Shown piece by piece: positions 1 to 6,856 of a stretch of 18,615 nt of DNA. The notes beneath the pieces were generated by a model. It worked only from the letters and a program-made list of their open reading frames with translations, was not told where the DNA came from and ran no database searches. The first letter of the stretch is position 1. Each line of letters starts with the position of its first letter. The position numbers and the translations under genes were made by a program. Where the stretch lies: NCBI GenBank assembly GCA_038148435.1, contig JAYQVM010000032.1, positions 1 to 18,615 on the forward strand, read 5' to 3'. The stretch is from UBA5109 sp038148435 (GTDB lineage Bacteria > Pseudomonadota > Gammaproteobacteria > Pseudomonadales > Pseudohongiellaceae).

Positions 1-121
1 AGTCTAATATGCGCCTCAATTACCCACATAACATCAGAAGCAAAAATTTAAGCTAATACTTTCTAGATGCTTAAAAGGCTAAAAAATTTTTTTACGAAAA
101 CCGGCAGGCGAAAAACAGATA
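1..121. other. Non-coding stretch downstream of hisB
   Basis: This stretch follows the hisB stop codon on the minus strand. In many gammaproteobacteria hisH follows hisB directly, but no HisH-like start (glutaminase N-terminus with a DYGMGN-type motif) can be read here. A minus-strand ATG at 29 opens a frame that runs off the window edge after about nine codons and does not resemble HisH. There is an A/T run near 80-92 but no GC-rich stem, so no convincing terminator. Confidence 0.4.
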
Positions 122-715
122 TTAGAGGCTTCCCTTGGTTGAAGGTATGCTCCCCTGCATACGCGGATCTGCTTCAATTGCCATGCGTACGGCACGACCA
201 AATGCTTTGAAGACTGTTTCTATCTGATGATGAGCATTGCTTCCCTTGAGATTATCAATGTGCAGGGTCACCTTGGCATGATTGACAAAACCTTGAAAAA
301 ACTCAAAAAACAAATCGACATCAAAATCACCGACCCTGCCACGGGAAAATGGTATCTGATAATCGAGCCCAGGTCGGCCTGAAAAATCAATAACAACTCG
401 GGACAGCGCTTCATCAAGTGGCACATAGGCATGCCCGTAGCGTCTTATTCCGGTTTTATAAAGCGCCTTATCAAAAGCTTGCCCCAGAGTAATCCCCAGG
501 TCTTCAACCGTATGGTGAGCATCAATTTCAAGGTCCCCTTTTGCAGAGATCTCAAGATCAATCATGCCATGCCGTGCCACCTGCTCAAGCATGTGCTCAA
601 GAAACGGCAGCCCGGTGCTTACATTGAATTTGCCGGAACCATCCAGGTTGAGCGTAATGGCAATCTGTGTCTCTTTAGTTTGACGTTCAACGGTCGCGGT
701 TCTTGACTCAGCCAT
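122..715 (-). CDS. hisB: Imidazoleglycerol-phosphate dehydratase
   Basis: Catalyses dehydration of imidazole-glycerol phosphate to imidazole-acetol phosphate in histidine biosynthesis (cytosolic, Mn-dependent 24-mer in the family). The 197-residue product has the family signatures: the FNVSTGLPFLEHMLEQVARHG segment near residue 30, the metal-binding DAHHTVEDLGI motif near residue 65, and a second metal motif NAHHQIETVFKAFGRA near residue 160. The length is typical for a monofunctional HisB without the E. coli phosphatase domain. The frame stays open upstream to 796, but I chose the ATG at 715 because the protein from MAESRTATVER onward fits the family, while the upstream extension overlaps the promoter region and resembles nothing. 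It is divergent from mutY. Confidence 0.97.
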   Translation of the reverse strand: MAESRTATVERQTKETQIAITLNLDGSGKFNVSTGLPFLEHMLEQVARHGMIDLEISAKGDLEIDAHHTVEDLGITLGQAFDKALYKTGIRRYGHAYVPLDEALSRVVIDFSGRPGLDYQIPFSRGRVGDFDVDLFFEFFQGFVNHAKVTLHIDNLKGSNAHHQIETVFKAFGRAVRMAIEADPRMQGSIPSTKGSL

Positions 716-748
716 GGTGTACAAAATTCCTGGTAAGGCGAAAAAGCA

Positions 749-778
749 ATTATACTGCCATTCACACTTTAAAGTGAA
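749..778 (-). promoter_or_regulatory. Candidate hisB promoter with palindrome
   Basis: On the minus strand a perfect TATAAT (754 to 749) lies 18 bp from a TTCACT -35-like hexamer (778 to 773), upstream of the hisB ATG at 715. A perfect 12-bp palindrome, CACTTTAAAGTG (765-776), overlaps the -35 side, so it may be an operator or simply part of the shared hisB/mutY regulatory gap. This is assigned by eye from consensus only. Confidence 0.45.
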
Positions 779-810
779 AAAATGCGCCCGCTTCATTACA
801 CTTGCGCCTA

Positions 811-1881
811 ATGCTGCAAAAGACCACTAGCCCAGACTTTTCTTTTTCATCCGCTATTCTGAAATGGTTCAGGATACATGGACGCAAGCACCTGCCCTGG
901 CAAAAAAAACCTACACCGTACCGGGTTTGGGTCTCGGAAATCATGTTACAGCAAACTCAGGTTGCAACGGTCATTCCCTATTACCAGAAGTTCATGCAGC
1001 GTTTTCCTAGTCTTAGCGCACTGGCTTCAGCAGATGAAGATCAGGTGCTACACTGCTGGACAGGGCTGGGCTACTATGCCCGTGCGCGATATCTGCACAA
1101 GACGGCTGCAATCATTCAGCGAGACTATGCCGGGCAATTTCCACAAAGTATCGACTTGCTACAGAAACTACCAGGCATTGGTCTGTCGACGGCCGGAGCG
1201 ATATTGGCGCTGGCTCTCAATCAACGCGCCGTGATTCTGGACGGCAATGTCAAACGCGTATTAAGCCGTTATCACTGCGTGGAAGGGCTGCCCCAACAAA
1301 GCCAAACTATAAAAAAACTCTGGCAGCTCGCTGAAGAGCACACCCCAGCACAGGACTGTCGCGATTACACCCAGGCCATCATGGATCTTGGAGCGACAGT
1401 CTGTAGCCGCACTAAACCGGATTGCACCTCTTGTCCCCTGCAAAGTACTTGCCTAGCCTGGCTCAGCGGGCGCTGTGAAGACTTCCCGCAACGCAAAATA
1501 GCAAAACGGCTACCGCAAAAATTTATTCATATGCTGATCTTGCTATCGCCCAACAAACAACAAGTCTTACTAAAAAAACGGCCGGTGCAGGGTATATGGG
1601 GCGGCCTCTGGAGTTTTCCAGAACATACAGATACTGAGCAGCTACAAGACTGGCTAAATCAGTTCGACTGCAAGACCGAAAGCAACCAGCTGAGAAATTT
1701 TCGTCATACTTTTAGTCATTTCCATCTTGATATCCAGCCTCATTTGCGCACCCTTCTCAGACAGCCATCTTTTGTAATGGAGAAGCCCGATTGGCACTGG
1801 TATGATTTAAAAAACCCCTCAGAACTGGGCCTGGCCGCTCCGGTACTAAATCTATTGAGACAACTGGAAGAAGCAATATGA
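811..1881 (+). CDS. mutY: A/G-specific adenine DNA glycosylase
   Basis: Removes adenine mispaired with 8-oxoguanine in DNA, as part of the GO oxidative-damage repair system. The protein (356 residues from the ATG at 811) shows the MutY order: an HhH-GPD glycosylase domain with catalytic Glu43 in SEIMLQQTQVAT, the helix-hairpin-helix LPGIGLSTAGAI near 120-131, catalytic Asp144 in ILDGNVKRVL, and the [4Fe-4S] cluster loop C198-x6-C205-x2-C208-x5-C214. A C-terminal NUDIX-like 8-oxoG recognition domain contains GIWGGLWSFPE and FRHTFSHFHLDI. A TTG at 802 could extend the protein by three residues; the ATG is preferred. It overlaps yggX by 4 bp (ATGA), so the two are translationally coupled. Confidence 0.97.
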   Translation: MLQKTTSPDFSFSSAILKWFRIHGRKHLPWQKKPTPYRVWVSEIMLQQTQVATVIPYYQKFMQRFPSLSALASADEDQVLHCWTGLGYYARARYLHKTAAIIQRDYAGQFPQSIDLLQKLPGIGLSTAGAILALALNQRAVILDGNVKRVLSRYHCVEGLPQQSQTIKKLWQLAEEHTPAQDCRDYTQAIMDLGATVCSRTKPDCTSCPLQSTCLAWLSGRCEDFPQRKIAKRLPQKFIHMLILLSPNKQQVLLKKRPVQGIWGGLWSFPEHTDTEQLQDWLNQFDCKTESNQLRNFRHTFSHFHLDIQPHLRTLLRQPSFVMEKPDWHWYDLKNPSELGLAAPVLNLLRQLEEAI

Positions 1882-2147
1882 TTAGGAAAGTAATATGTCG
1901 AAAATACCAGCAGGAGCTTGAAGGCCTACTGACTCCACCCTATCCCGGCCCCAAAGGAAAGGATATCTACGAGAACATCTCTAAGCAGGCTTGGGAAGAG
2001 TGGCAGCAATTGCAGACCAGGCTGATCAATGAAAAGGGGCTGAGCATGATCAATGCCGATGACCGCTCCTACCTCTTACAAGAGATGGAAAAGTTTCTCA
2101 CCAATGAAGCACATGATGAAGCTGAAGGCTATATTCCGCCTGCATAA
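1878..2147 (+). CDS. yggX: Fe(2+)-trafficking / oxidative protection protein
   Basis: Small cytosolic protein of the YggX family, linked to iron handling and protection of Fe-S clusters from oxidative damage. The 89 residues cover the whole family length. They include the single N-terminal Cys in VICRKYQQELEG, the conserved PYPGPKGKDIYENISKQAWEEWQ block, the LINEKGLSMINADDRSYL block, and the EGYIPP ending. It overlaps the mutY stop by 4 bp. The mutY-yggX pairing is standard in gammaproteobacteria and makes sense because MutY itself carries a [4Fe-4S] cluster. Confidence 0.96.
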   Translation: MIRKVICRKYQQELEGLLTPPYPGPKGKDIYENISKQAWEEWQQLQTRLINEKGLSMINADDRSYLLQEMEKFLTNEAHDEAEGYIPPA

Positions 2148-2167
2148 TTAGCGGCTTTAATCCAATC

Positions 2168-2197
2168 TTGACTAGGCCACCCCTCAACAGGTTTAAT
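2168..2197 (+). promoter_or_regulatory. Candidate promoter for tRNA-Phe
   Basis: TTGACT (2168-2173) and TTTAAT (2192-2197) are separated by 18 bp and would start transcription about 35-40 bp before the tRNA 5' end. A G/C-containing stretch follows the -10. Assigned by consensus only. Confidence 0.45.
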
Positions 2198-2242
2198 ACG
2201 CGGCTTACGGATAAACCCACGCTTCTAGAAGTGGCTTTTGAC

Positions 2243-2318
2243 GCCCAGGTAGCTCAGTCGGTAGAGCAGAGGATTGAAAATCCTCGTGTCGGTGGTTCGA
2301 TTCCGCCCCTGGGCACCA
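2243..2318 (+). tRNA. tRNA-Phe (anticodon GAA)
   Basis: A 76-nt cloverleaf. The acceptor stem GCCCAGG pairs with CCTGGGC, followed by an encoded CCA (2316-2318). The D-arm contains AGCTCAGTCGGTAGAGC. The anticodon stem GAGGA/TCCTC encloses the loop TTGAAAA with GAA at 2276-2278. The T-arm contains GGTTCGATTCC. The GAA anticodon reads Phe codons. No hairpin with a T-run follows immediately. Confidence 0.97.
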
Positions 2319-2364
2319 ACCCTAAAACCTAGATAGTCCAACCCAGTCCTTTTTATCCCAGAGA

Positions 2365-2832
2365 TTAGTCAACGTATCTTGTTTCATTAGGCCCAACATA
2401 CTCCGTCGTGACAGGACCAAACCCTCTGATTTCGACAACAACCGGTCCTCCACGAGAACCATCGTAATGCACGGCACCCGCTGGATGAATCATAAATCCG
2501 CCCGGCGTAATTGCCGTAGTTTTGTCCATGTCGTGGCTGGCATCCGTCCCCGCATACCAGGTACCTTCAATAACCGTCACAAAGCGGTCCATGCTGTGAA
2601 AGTGTGGCTCACTCGAGCCTCCCGGCCAGAAGCGGACACGCATAATGTATAAGCCTTCCTGATTTGGATCGCCATAAAGGACCCGACGCTGAACCCCTTC
2701 CAGACTCTCATCCCATTCAATATCATCTAGCTGGATAATGACAAAATCATCATTCATCTGGGCAACTGACCCCGAGAGCCCAATAAGCGATAGTAAAGTT
2801 ATGCACAGTAGACTATAGATTTTTTTAAGCAT
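2365..2832 (-). CDS. Exported single-domain cupin protein
   Basis: A 155-residue protein of unknown specific function. A signal peptide (LLCITLLSLIGLSGSVAQ, cleavage near residue 24) points to the periplasm. The mature part is one cupin barrel. Motif 1 reads PHFHSMDRFVTVIEG: the two metal-binding His are present but the usual Glu is replaced by Arg. Motif 2 reads HPAGAVHYDG and supplies the distal His. A metal-dependent sensor, hydrolase or oxygenase-like role is possible, but the substrate cannot be read from the sequence. The start is supported by a strong GGAGA ribosome binding site 6-7 nt upstream. It lies 136 bp downstream of the preceding gene and has its own candidate promoter, so it may be a separate transcription unit from the yjb genes. 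Confidence 0.85.
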   Translation of the reverse strand: MLKKIYSLLCITLLSLIGLSGSVAQMNDDFVIIQLDDIEWDESLEGVQRRVLYGDPNQEGLYIMRVRFWPGGSSEPHFHSMDRFVTVIEGTWYAGTDASHDMDKTTAITPGGFMIHPAGAVHYDGSRGGPVVVEIRGFGPVTTEYVGPNETRYVD

Positions 2833-2879
2833 CTCATTTCTCCGGACTTCGCGTCTTTTACGATAGGGTTTAGGTCTAA

Positions 2880-2909
2880 TTTATAATGATTTAAGACAAA
2901 ATACTACAA
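2880..2909 (-). promoter_or_regulatory. Candidate promoter for the cupin gene
   Basis: On the minus strand TTGTAG (2909 to 2904) is followed after 18 bp by TATAAA (2885 to 2880), about 50 bp before the cupin ATG at 2832. Assigned by consensus only. Confidence 0.4.
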
Positions 2910-2968
2910 CCAACACACAAGCATGCCGGCAGAAAGAAAACGAATTAGATGGGTTCTATGTTGTTCTA

Positions 2969-3409
2969 TTAACCGGTCAAAACAGTGACAGCTTCGTTAA
3001 TCATTTGCTCACAAATCATGTCGTACAGTGAACCGACCAGTTGCACATCCTTGTCTACCATAGCTCTTAGGGTATCCATCTCCTTGGTGATGGCATCTTT
3101 TACCACTCCTGCAATCGCCTCACTGGCAATATCCTCTGAAGCAAAGGCAGTTGCCAGCATGGTCGATATTTCTCCAGCTTCCTGATAAGCCGCAATGGTG
3201 TCATTCACACCAGGAGCCTGCGGCATCATTCGTAACTCATCGGCCATGACGCTGTAAAAGCCAGCGCAGATTGCATAAGCGGTGTAGGTCTTGTCCTCGG
3301 CAGGGAGGCTCTCCTCTTCAGGCGCTGGGTTATCCTGTGCGAAGCACAGAGAACAAAGGGTAAAGACAAGCCCTATGGTGAATATTTGTCTGATCGTTTT
3401 GATAAGCAT
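2969..3409 (-). CDS. Small exported protein of unknown function
   Basis: I do not recognise this 146-residue protein. It begins with a clear signal peptide (FTIGLVFTLCSLCFAQ, cleavage near residue 25). A short acidic Pro/Glu linker follows, then a predominantly helical, Ala/Met-rich mature domain with two cysteines (in YAICAGFYSVM and LYDMICEQM), close enough to the ends of the domain to form one disulfide. The spacing to the upstream YjbF-like gene is only 43 bp on the same strand, which suggests cotranscription with the exopolysaccharide locus. It could be an accessory periplasmic factor, but there is no direct evidence. The ribosome binding site is weak. Confidence 0.75.
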   Translation of the reverse strand: MLIKTIRQIFTIGLVFTLCSLCFAQDNPAPEEESLPAEDKTYTAYAICAGFYSVMADELRMMPQAPGVNDTIAAYQEAGEISTMLATAFASEDIASEAIAGVVKDAITKEMDTLRAMVDKDVQLVGSLYDMICEQMINEAVTVLTG

Positions 3410-3452
3410 GGCTTAATACTCTACTTTAATCGGAGCAAAGACAATCCGTTTT

Positions 3453-4037
3453 TCAATTAGCGCCGGAAAAATCCAGATTATTGGGAGTCAGCGTAATCAT
3501 CGGGTAATCTTCATGGATCATAAAAAGCAGCTGGCTGATCTGGCCGGCACTGTTGACCCTGATCTGGTTTTCATATGCTTCACCATGGGAGTCTTCACAG
3601 TTTTGAACTCTAACCGTATTGGTGCCGACCTGTGAAGATACAAAATTACTGCAGGCGTGAGAAAAGAGGACTTGTTGATCTTCGATGGAATAATCCAGAG
3701 TGCTGGAGGATTTATTGATTTGCATATTCAGTTCCTCGGGCAGCAGACCAAAGGCATTGATGATCTGCCAGCTGTCAAAGTTATCAAAAGTAATAACTAT
3801 GGCGCCCTCCTCATTGACGAAATTTGCTAATTTTCCATCATTAGAAATTATAGGAATCATGTTATAAGACTCGCCAGCCCATAATAGAGTCCAAGCCAGT
3901 TCTTCAACTGGCACCCCATTAGGGCCATTAATTGCCAACCTAAGCAGGTCAAACTGTGTAGAACGAAATGACACGGCGCAGCCTTGAAGCTCTATGCAGG
4001 CAACAAGCAATAACAGTATCTTCTTCATCAGCTTCAT
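3453..4037 (-). CDS. yjbF: YjbF/GfcB-like exopolysaccharide lipoprotein
   Basis: Probable outer-membrane lipoprotein of the YjbF/GfcB family, which is associated with exopolysaccharide or group 4 capsule export. It has 194 residues with a hydrophobic signal and two overlapping lipobox candidates, LVAC at Cys14 and LQGC at Cys20. The second gives a more normal signal length. The mature part follows the family pattern: an early RLAINGPNG region, a short beta stretch, then a segment ending in NAFGL, and a late 'N-x-I-x-V-x3-G-x-I-x2' strand. The match is divergent, so the family call rests partly on its position. It overlaps the yjbH stop by 4 bp (ATGA), giving tight coupling to YjbH. Alternative start: Met4. 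Confidence 0.7.
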   Translation of the reverse strand: MKLMKKILLLLVACIELQGCAVSFRSTQFDLLRLAINGPNGVPVEELAWTLLWAGESYNMIPIISNDGKLANFVNEEGAIVITFDNFDSWQIINAFGLLPEELNMQINKSSSTLDYSIEDQQVLFSHACSNFVSSQVGTNTVRVQNCEDSHGEAYENQIRVNSAGQISQLLFMIHEDYPMITLTPNNLDFSGAN

Positions 4038-6112
4038 AGACTTGGGATCATACGAGATCGGTTATTGTAAAGAGCATCATAGCGCGCCGGCCTCAGGTCA
4101 TACCATAATTGAGAGCCCAAATTATTAATTCTCTGCCCCCCGTCACGCTGTATCGAACGTAGCGCTTGAGAATATGAGCCACGAGTGTTACCAGGAAGAA
4201 CCTGATCGAGGGGTATTCTGAAATATAGACCTTTATCAAAACTTCCCTCACCGAAATTCTCTGCACTAACATTTGTGAATGTGGACCAGGCTCCGACCAT
4301 CCAGCCGTTATCAAAAGTTCTCCTTACTTCAATGGTTCCACCATGGTCTTTAGCCAGATATCGACCAACATGAACAGCTACATCATAGTTATACCAGGGA
4401 GTTGCCCAGTAGGCACTAAGATGACCAGTTATAACCGAGTAATCCAGTAAATCAAGATCCTTATCGAAGTCACGCTGCTTCACCCAGTTGATGTTCGCGC
4501 CGAATGCCAGGCGTGACTGAAATGGGCTGTAAAGAAACTCAGTACCAACTCCGGCGTACATTTCTTCCAAAATTCCTGCATAGGAGTGGAAATAAAAGTC
4601 CCGACCAAGATTGCCTTTTTTCTGAATAAAAAGGCTGTCTAGTCCTGTAGCGCCCTCCTGTAAGTAACGAGCAATCTCAGTTCGTACATGTGGTAAGTCT
4701 GAATTTGGACCTCGGGTAATGGTGTCGAACTCATTATCAATGTTCCAGTTATAGGTTCCTACTACCGAATAATAGTTACCCAGATCCATAGCGCCCGATG
4801 TTTTTAATAATAGCTGAACCCTAGCCGGGTCATCCGGGTCAAACCAGGACATTCGCAAAGCCATATCGACACCTAGAGATACGCTGGGCGTTCGAAAAAT
4901 GGTGCGAGTTGTCGTATTGAAAAGTGGTTGACCAGGCTGAATTAAAACCAAGTCTTCCTGGGAAAGCCATGGACGCTCCTGAGCACCAAACTGCCGCTGA
5001 TAACGGATGGCATGAGTTCTAATACCGCCATCATTAATGATGACCTCTATAGTCTCCACCTGCAGTGGTAGATGGATTTCTGAGAGTGTCAGAAATCGGC
5101 TCAAGGCATCGGCCATCAGGTTATATTGCATGTTACTAATTTCGAGGCTAATACTCCGTCTATCCTCGCTCATATTAGCGGCACGCAAAAGTATCCCGTT
5201 TGCTACAGCATCATCGAGTAGGCGGGAATACCAGAAGTTACGATCATCTTGAGCTGACTCTTGCAGGACATTGGAGTCCACTGGAATAACAAGATTTTGA
5301 TTTCGTCTTGGTAATGTTGTTTTGGTATCAGTTGCTACCGAGAAAAAAAATCCGGTCTGGTTACCCTGCTGGCGGTTAATCCCCAGCTTGAATCCATCGA
5401 AGGGCTCCCATTCAACACCATAGCTGATTGGCGATGCATCAGTGATAGTCCCAAGCCTCTTCTCCCGAGAATAGGCATCCGAGTTATATTCAACTACAAA
5501 GCGGGTATTCAATTGACTTAACTCATAGGCAAAACCCCCAAATAAGCCAACATCAGGCCCGCTGAAAAAATTACTAAAGTTGACCTTGCCGCCTCGTCCT
5601 ACCTCAGCATCTCGTCTTTGAAAGCCGTCAGCTAGATCGGTTAAGGGGTTGCTAAAAGTAGAGCGTTCTGCAAGGCGCCCCCAACCGGCGCCGATGCTAA
5701 GATCCAGATTGCCAAAAGACTTGCTGGCCACCAGGTATTCACTTCCCCAAGCTCCAGTTCCTAGCATATCCTTTATACCCAGGGCTAACTGGGGGAAGAG
5801 CCTGTTCTCTTCTATCAAGCGGAGTTTGATCTCGTAACTACGATCATATAAGTCATCCGTAGAACCTTGCACATCATCAGGGTTAAAAATGGTATAGCGA
5901 AAGGTGGTCTCCAGCCAGGGGACGGCCTGATAGTTAAGCGAGTAGATATCGGCCAGCGTTTGCCGGCTCATTAGGACCTTGAATTCCCCATCGTTCATCA
6001 TCCGGGCGCTGGGGGTGTCAATCAAACCGGTCGTTCCAAAATCTGCAGCCTGAATAGTTACAGGTAACAACCCAAAAATAATTGAGGGAAAAAACTTGGG
6101 CTTATTCTGCAT
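4034..6112 (-). CDS. yjbH: YjbH-family outer-membrane exopolysaccharide protein
   Basis: A 692-residue YjbH/GfcD homologue, close to the E. coli length of about 698. Members are outer-membrane beta-barrel proteins needed for production or export of an exopolysaccharide. A signal peptide (residues 1 to about 23, ending IQAADFG) precedes the hallmark start GTTGLIDTPSARMMNDGEF. The rest is rich in alternating aromatic strands, consistent with tandem barrel-like domains, and ends with the YDLRPARYDALYNN-type C-terminus seen in the family. It is followed directly by the YjbF-like lipoprotein (4-bp overlap) and preceded by a YjbE-like gene with a hairpin terminator between them. YjbG/GfcC, normally between F and H, is missing. 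Confidence 0.93.
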   Translation of the reverse strand: MQNKPKFFPSIIFGLLPVTIQAADFGTTGLIDTPSARMMNDGEFKVLMSRQTLADIYSLNYQAVPWLETTFRYTIFNPDDVQGSTDDLYDRSYEIKLRLIEENRLFPQLALGIKDMLGTGAWGSEYLVASKSFGNLDLSIGAGWGRLAERSTFSNPLTDLADGFQRRDAEVGRGGKVNFSNFFSGPDVGLFGGFAYELSQLNTRFVVEYNSDAYSREKRLGTITDASPISYGVEWEPFDGFKLGINRQQGNQTGFFFSVATDTKTTLPRRNQNLVIPVDSNVLQESAQDDRNFWYSRLLDDAVANGILLRAANMSEDRRSISLEISNMQYNLMADALSRFLTLSEIHLPLQVETIEVIINDGGIRTHAIRYQRQFGAQERPWLSQEDLVLIQPGQPLFNTTTRTIFRTPSVSLGVDMALRMSWFDPDDPARVQLLLKTSGAMDLGNYYSVVGTYNWNIDNEFDTITRGPNSDLPHVRTEIARYLQEGATGLDSLFIQKKGNLGRDFYFHSYAGILEEMYAGVGTEFLYSPFQSRLAFGANINWVKQRDFDKDLDLLDYSVITGHLSAYWATPWYNYDVAVHVGRYLAKDHGGTIEVRRTFDNGWMVGAWSTFTNVSAENFGEGSFDKGLYFRIPLDQVLPGNTRGSYSQALRSIQRDGGQRINNLGSQLWYDLRPARYDALYNNRSRMIPSL

Positions 6113-6191
6113 GAAAGTGTTCAGTATTTAGAATTTTATTTTAAGTAAAAAAACAGAAAAGCTATGTAGACATGATTATTTTAAAGTATAA

Positions 6192-6214
6192 AAAAGGCGG
6201 CAAAGCCGCCTTTT
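6192..6214 (-). terminator. Hairpin terminator or attenuator between yjbE-like gene and yjbH
   Basis: A perfect inverted repeat with 10-bp arms (AAAAGGCGGC / GCCGCCTTTT) encloses a 3-nt loop and ends in a T-run on both strands. It sits 20 bp after the yjbE-like stop and 80 bp before the yjbH start. On the minus strand it would terminate most transcripts from the small gene and let a fraction read into yjbH-yjbF. It is symmetric, so it would work in either direction. Confidence 0.85.
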
Positions 6215-6233
6215 AATACTTAGACTTACCAAA

Positions 6234-6539
6234 TTAATTGGTAGTCGTGGAAGCCGCAGCAGCAGCAGCAGGTGGATTGGTAGTCGTGGCAGCCGCAGCA
6301 GCAGGTGGAGCTGGAACTGCAATAAGATCTCCAGCTACATAGTTAGTTCTGTCACCTGTGCTGTTCGATGATGCAGTAGCTGCAATAGCAACTAGTGCTA
6401 ATGCACCGACTACAATTGTAGCTGTGCTAGCACCAGCAATACCACCTGCGGCAGCCTGAGCATTAGCATTCATGCTGGGCAGCGCGGACATTGTCATGGC
6501 AAGCAAAGCTACGGCTAATTTTTTGCTTATAATTTTCAT
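6234..6539 (-). CDS. YjbE-like small exported Ala/Thr-rich protein
   Basis: A 101-residue protein with a signal peptide (KKLAVALLAMTMSALPSMNANA, cleavage near residue 28). An Ala/Gly-rich hydrophobic stretch follows (GIAGASTATIVVGALALVAIAA), then a low-complexity Pro/Ala/Thr tail. This matches the composition, size and position of E. coli YjbE/GfcA, the first gene of the yjbEFGH and gfcABCD operons, although such low-complexity proteins align poorly. The function is unknown in the family beyond its link to exopolysaccharide production. A good GAGGA ribosome binding site 7 nt before the ATG and a downstream terminator suggest strong expression relative to yjbH. The tail is encoded by a tandem repeat (6237-6308). 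Confidence 0.75.
   Translation of the reverse strand: MKIISKKLAVALLAMTMSALPSMNANAQAAAGGIAGASTATIVVGALALVAIAATASSNSTGDRTNYVAGDLIAVPAPPAAAAATTTNPPAAAAAASTTTN
6237..6308 (-). repeat. In-frame tandem repeat in the YjbE-like gene
   Basis: Two adjacent copies (6237-6275, 39 bp; 6276-6308, 33 bp) begin ATTGGTAGTCGTGG on the plus strand and end GCAGGTGG. They differ by one base and by two extra CAG triplets in the first copy. They encode PPAAAAATTTN and PPAAAAAASTTTN. Both the unit number and the GCA/CAG run are likely to vary by slippage without breaking the frame. Confidence 0.9.
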
Positions 6540-6856
6540 TTTTGTATCCTCATAATACGTATTATTACTTTCATGCTAATTAAATTTGTTTTACAAACCA
6601 ATCAGCAAAAGCAGAATTAAGTTCTAGACCTCAAACCTACTTTTGTCTATCTTCGCAACTTTTTATGTTAATGTCTATAAATATATTAAATAAAGCTTAA
6701 GCATATTTTGCTTTCTTATTGATTTTAATTAATTTACTGAAAGATTCAGAGAGATTAGCCTCATAGAAAACTATGCTTTCACTGTCCAAGCCCATTTATA
6801 ATAGCTAACATATTATTTTTATTGAAAAAAATGCTTTGTATACGTATCTTGAGCTG
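6540..6856. promoter_or_regulatory. AT-rich divergent regulatory region
   Basis: About 317 bp without a gene, between the YjbE-like gene (minus) and the CDP-alcohol phosphotransferase (plus). For the minus gene there is TTGCTG (6608-6603), 18 bp, TTTAAT (6584-6579), and then a perfect 14-bp palindrome ATAATACGTATTAT (6552-6565) next to the ribosome binding site. For the plus gene there is a perfect TATAAT at 6797-6802, with only a poor -35. An inverted repeat CATAG-AAAA-CTATG (6762-6775) sits just upstream of that -10. A smaller inverted repeat, TTTGT-TTT-ACAAA, is at 6585-6597. Confidence 0.5.

Noticed and set aside
1..29. Start of hisH on the minus strand at the left edge
   Set aside because: The only open ATG (29 downwards) encodes residues unlike the HisH N-terminus.
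716..796. N-terminal extension of hisB to 796
   Set aside because: The extra 27 residues match nothing in HisB and would cover the candidate promoter and the divergent gap.
2222..2231. Palindrome CTTCTAGAAG just before the tRNA
   Set aside because: Only 10 bp and within the probable tRNA leader; no support as an operator or attachment site.
2243..2318. tRNA-Phe as an integration site for a mobile element
   Set aside because: No integrase, and no second copy of the tRNA 3' end was seen in the window.
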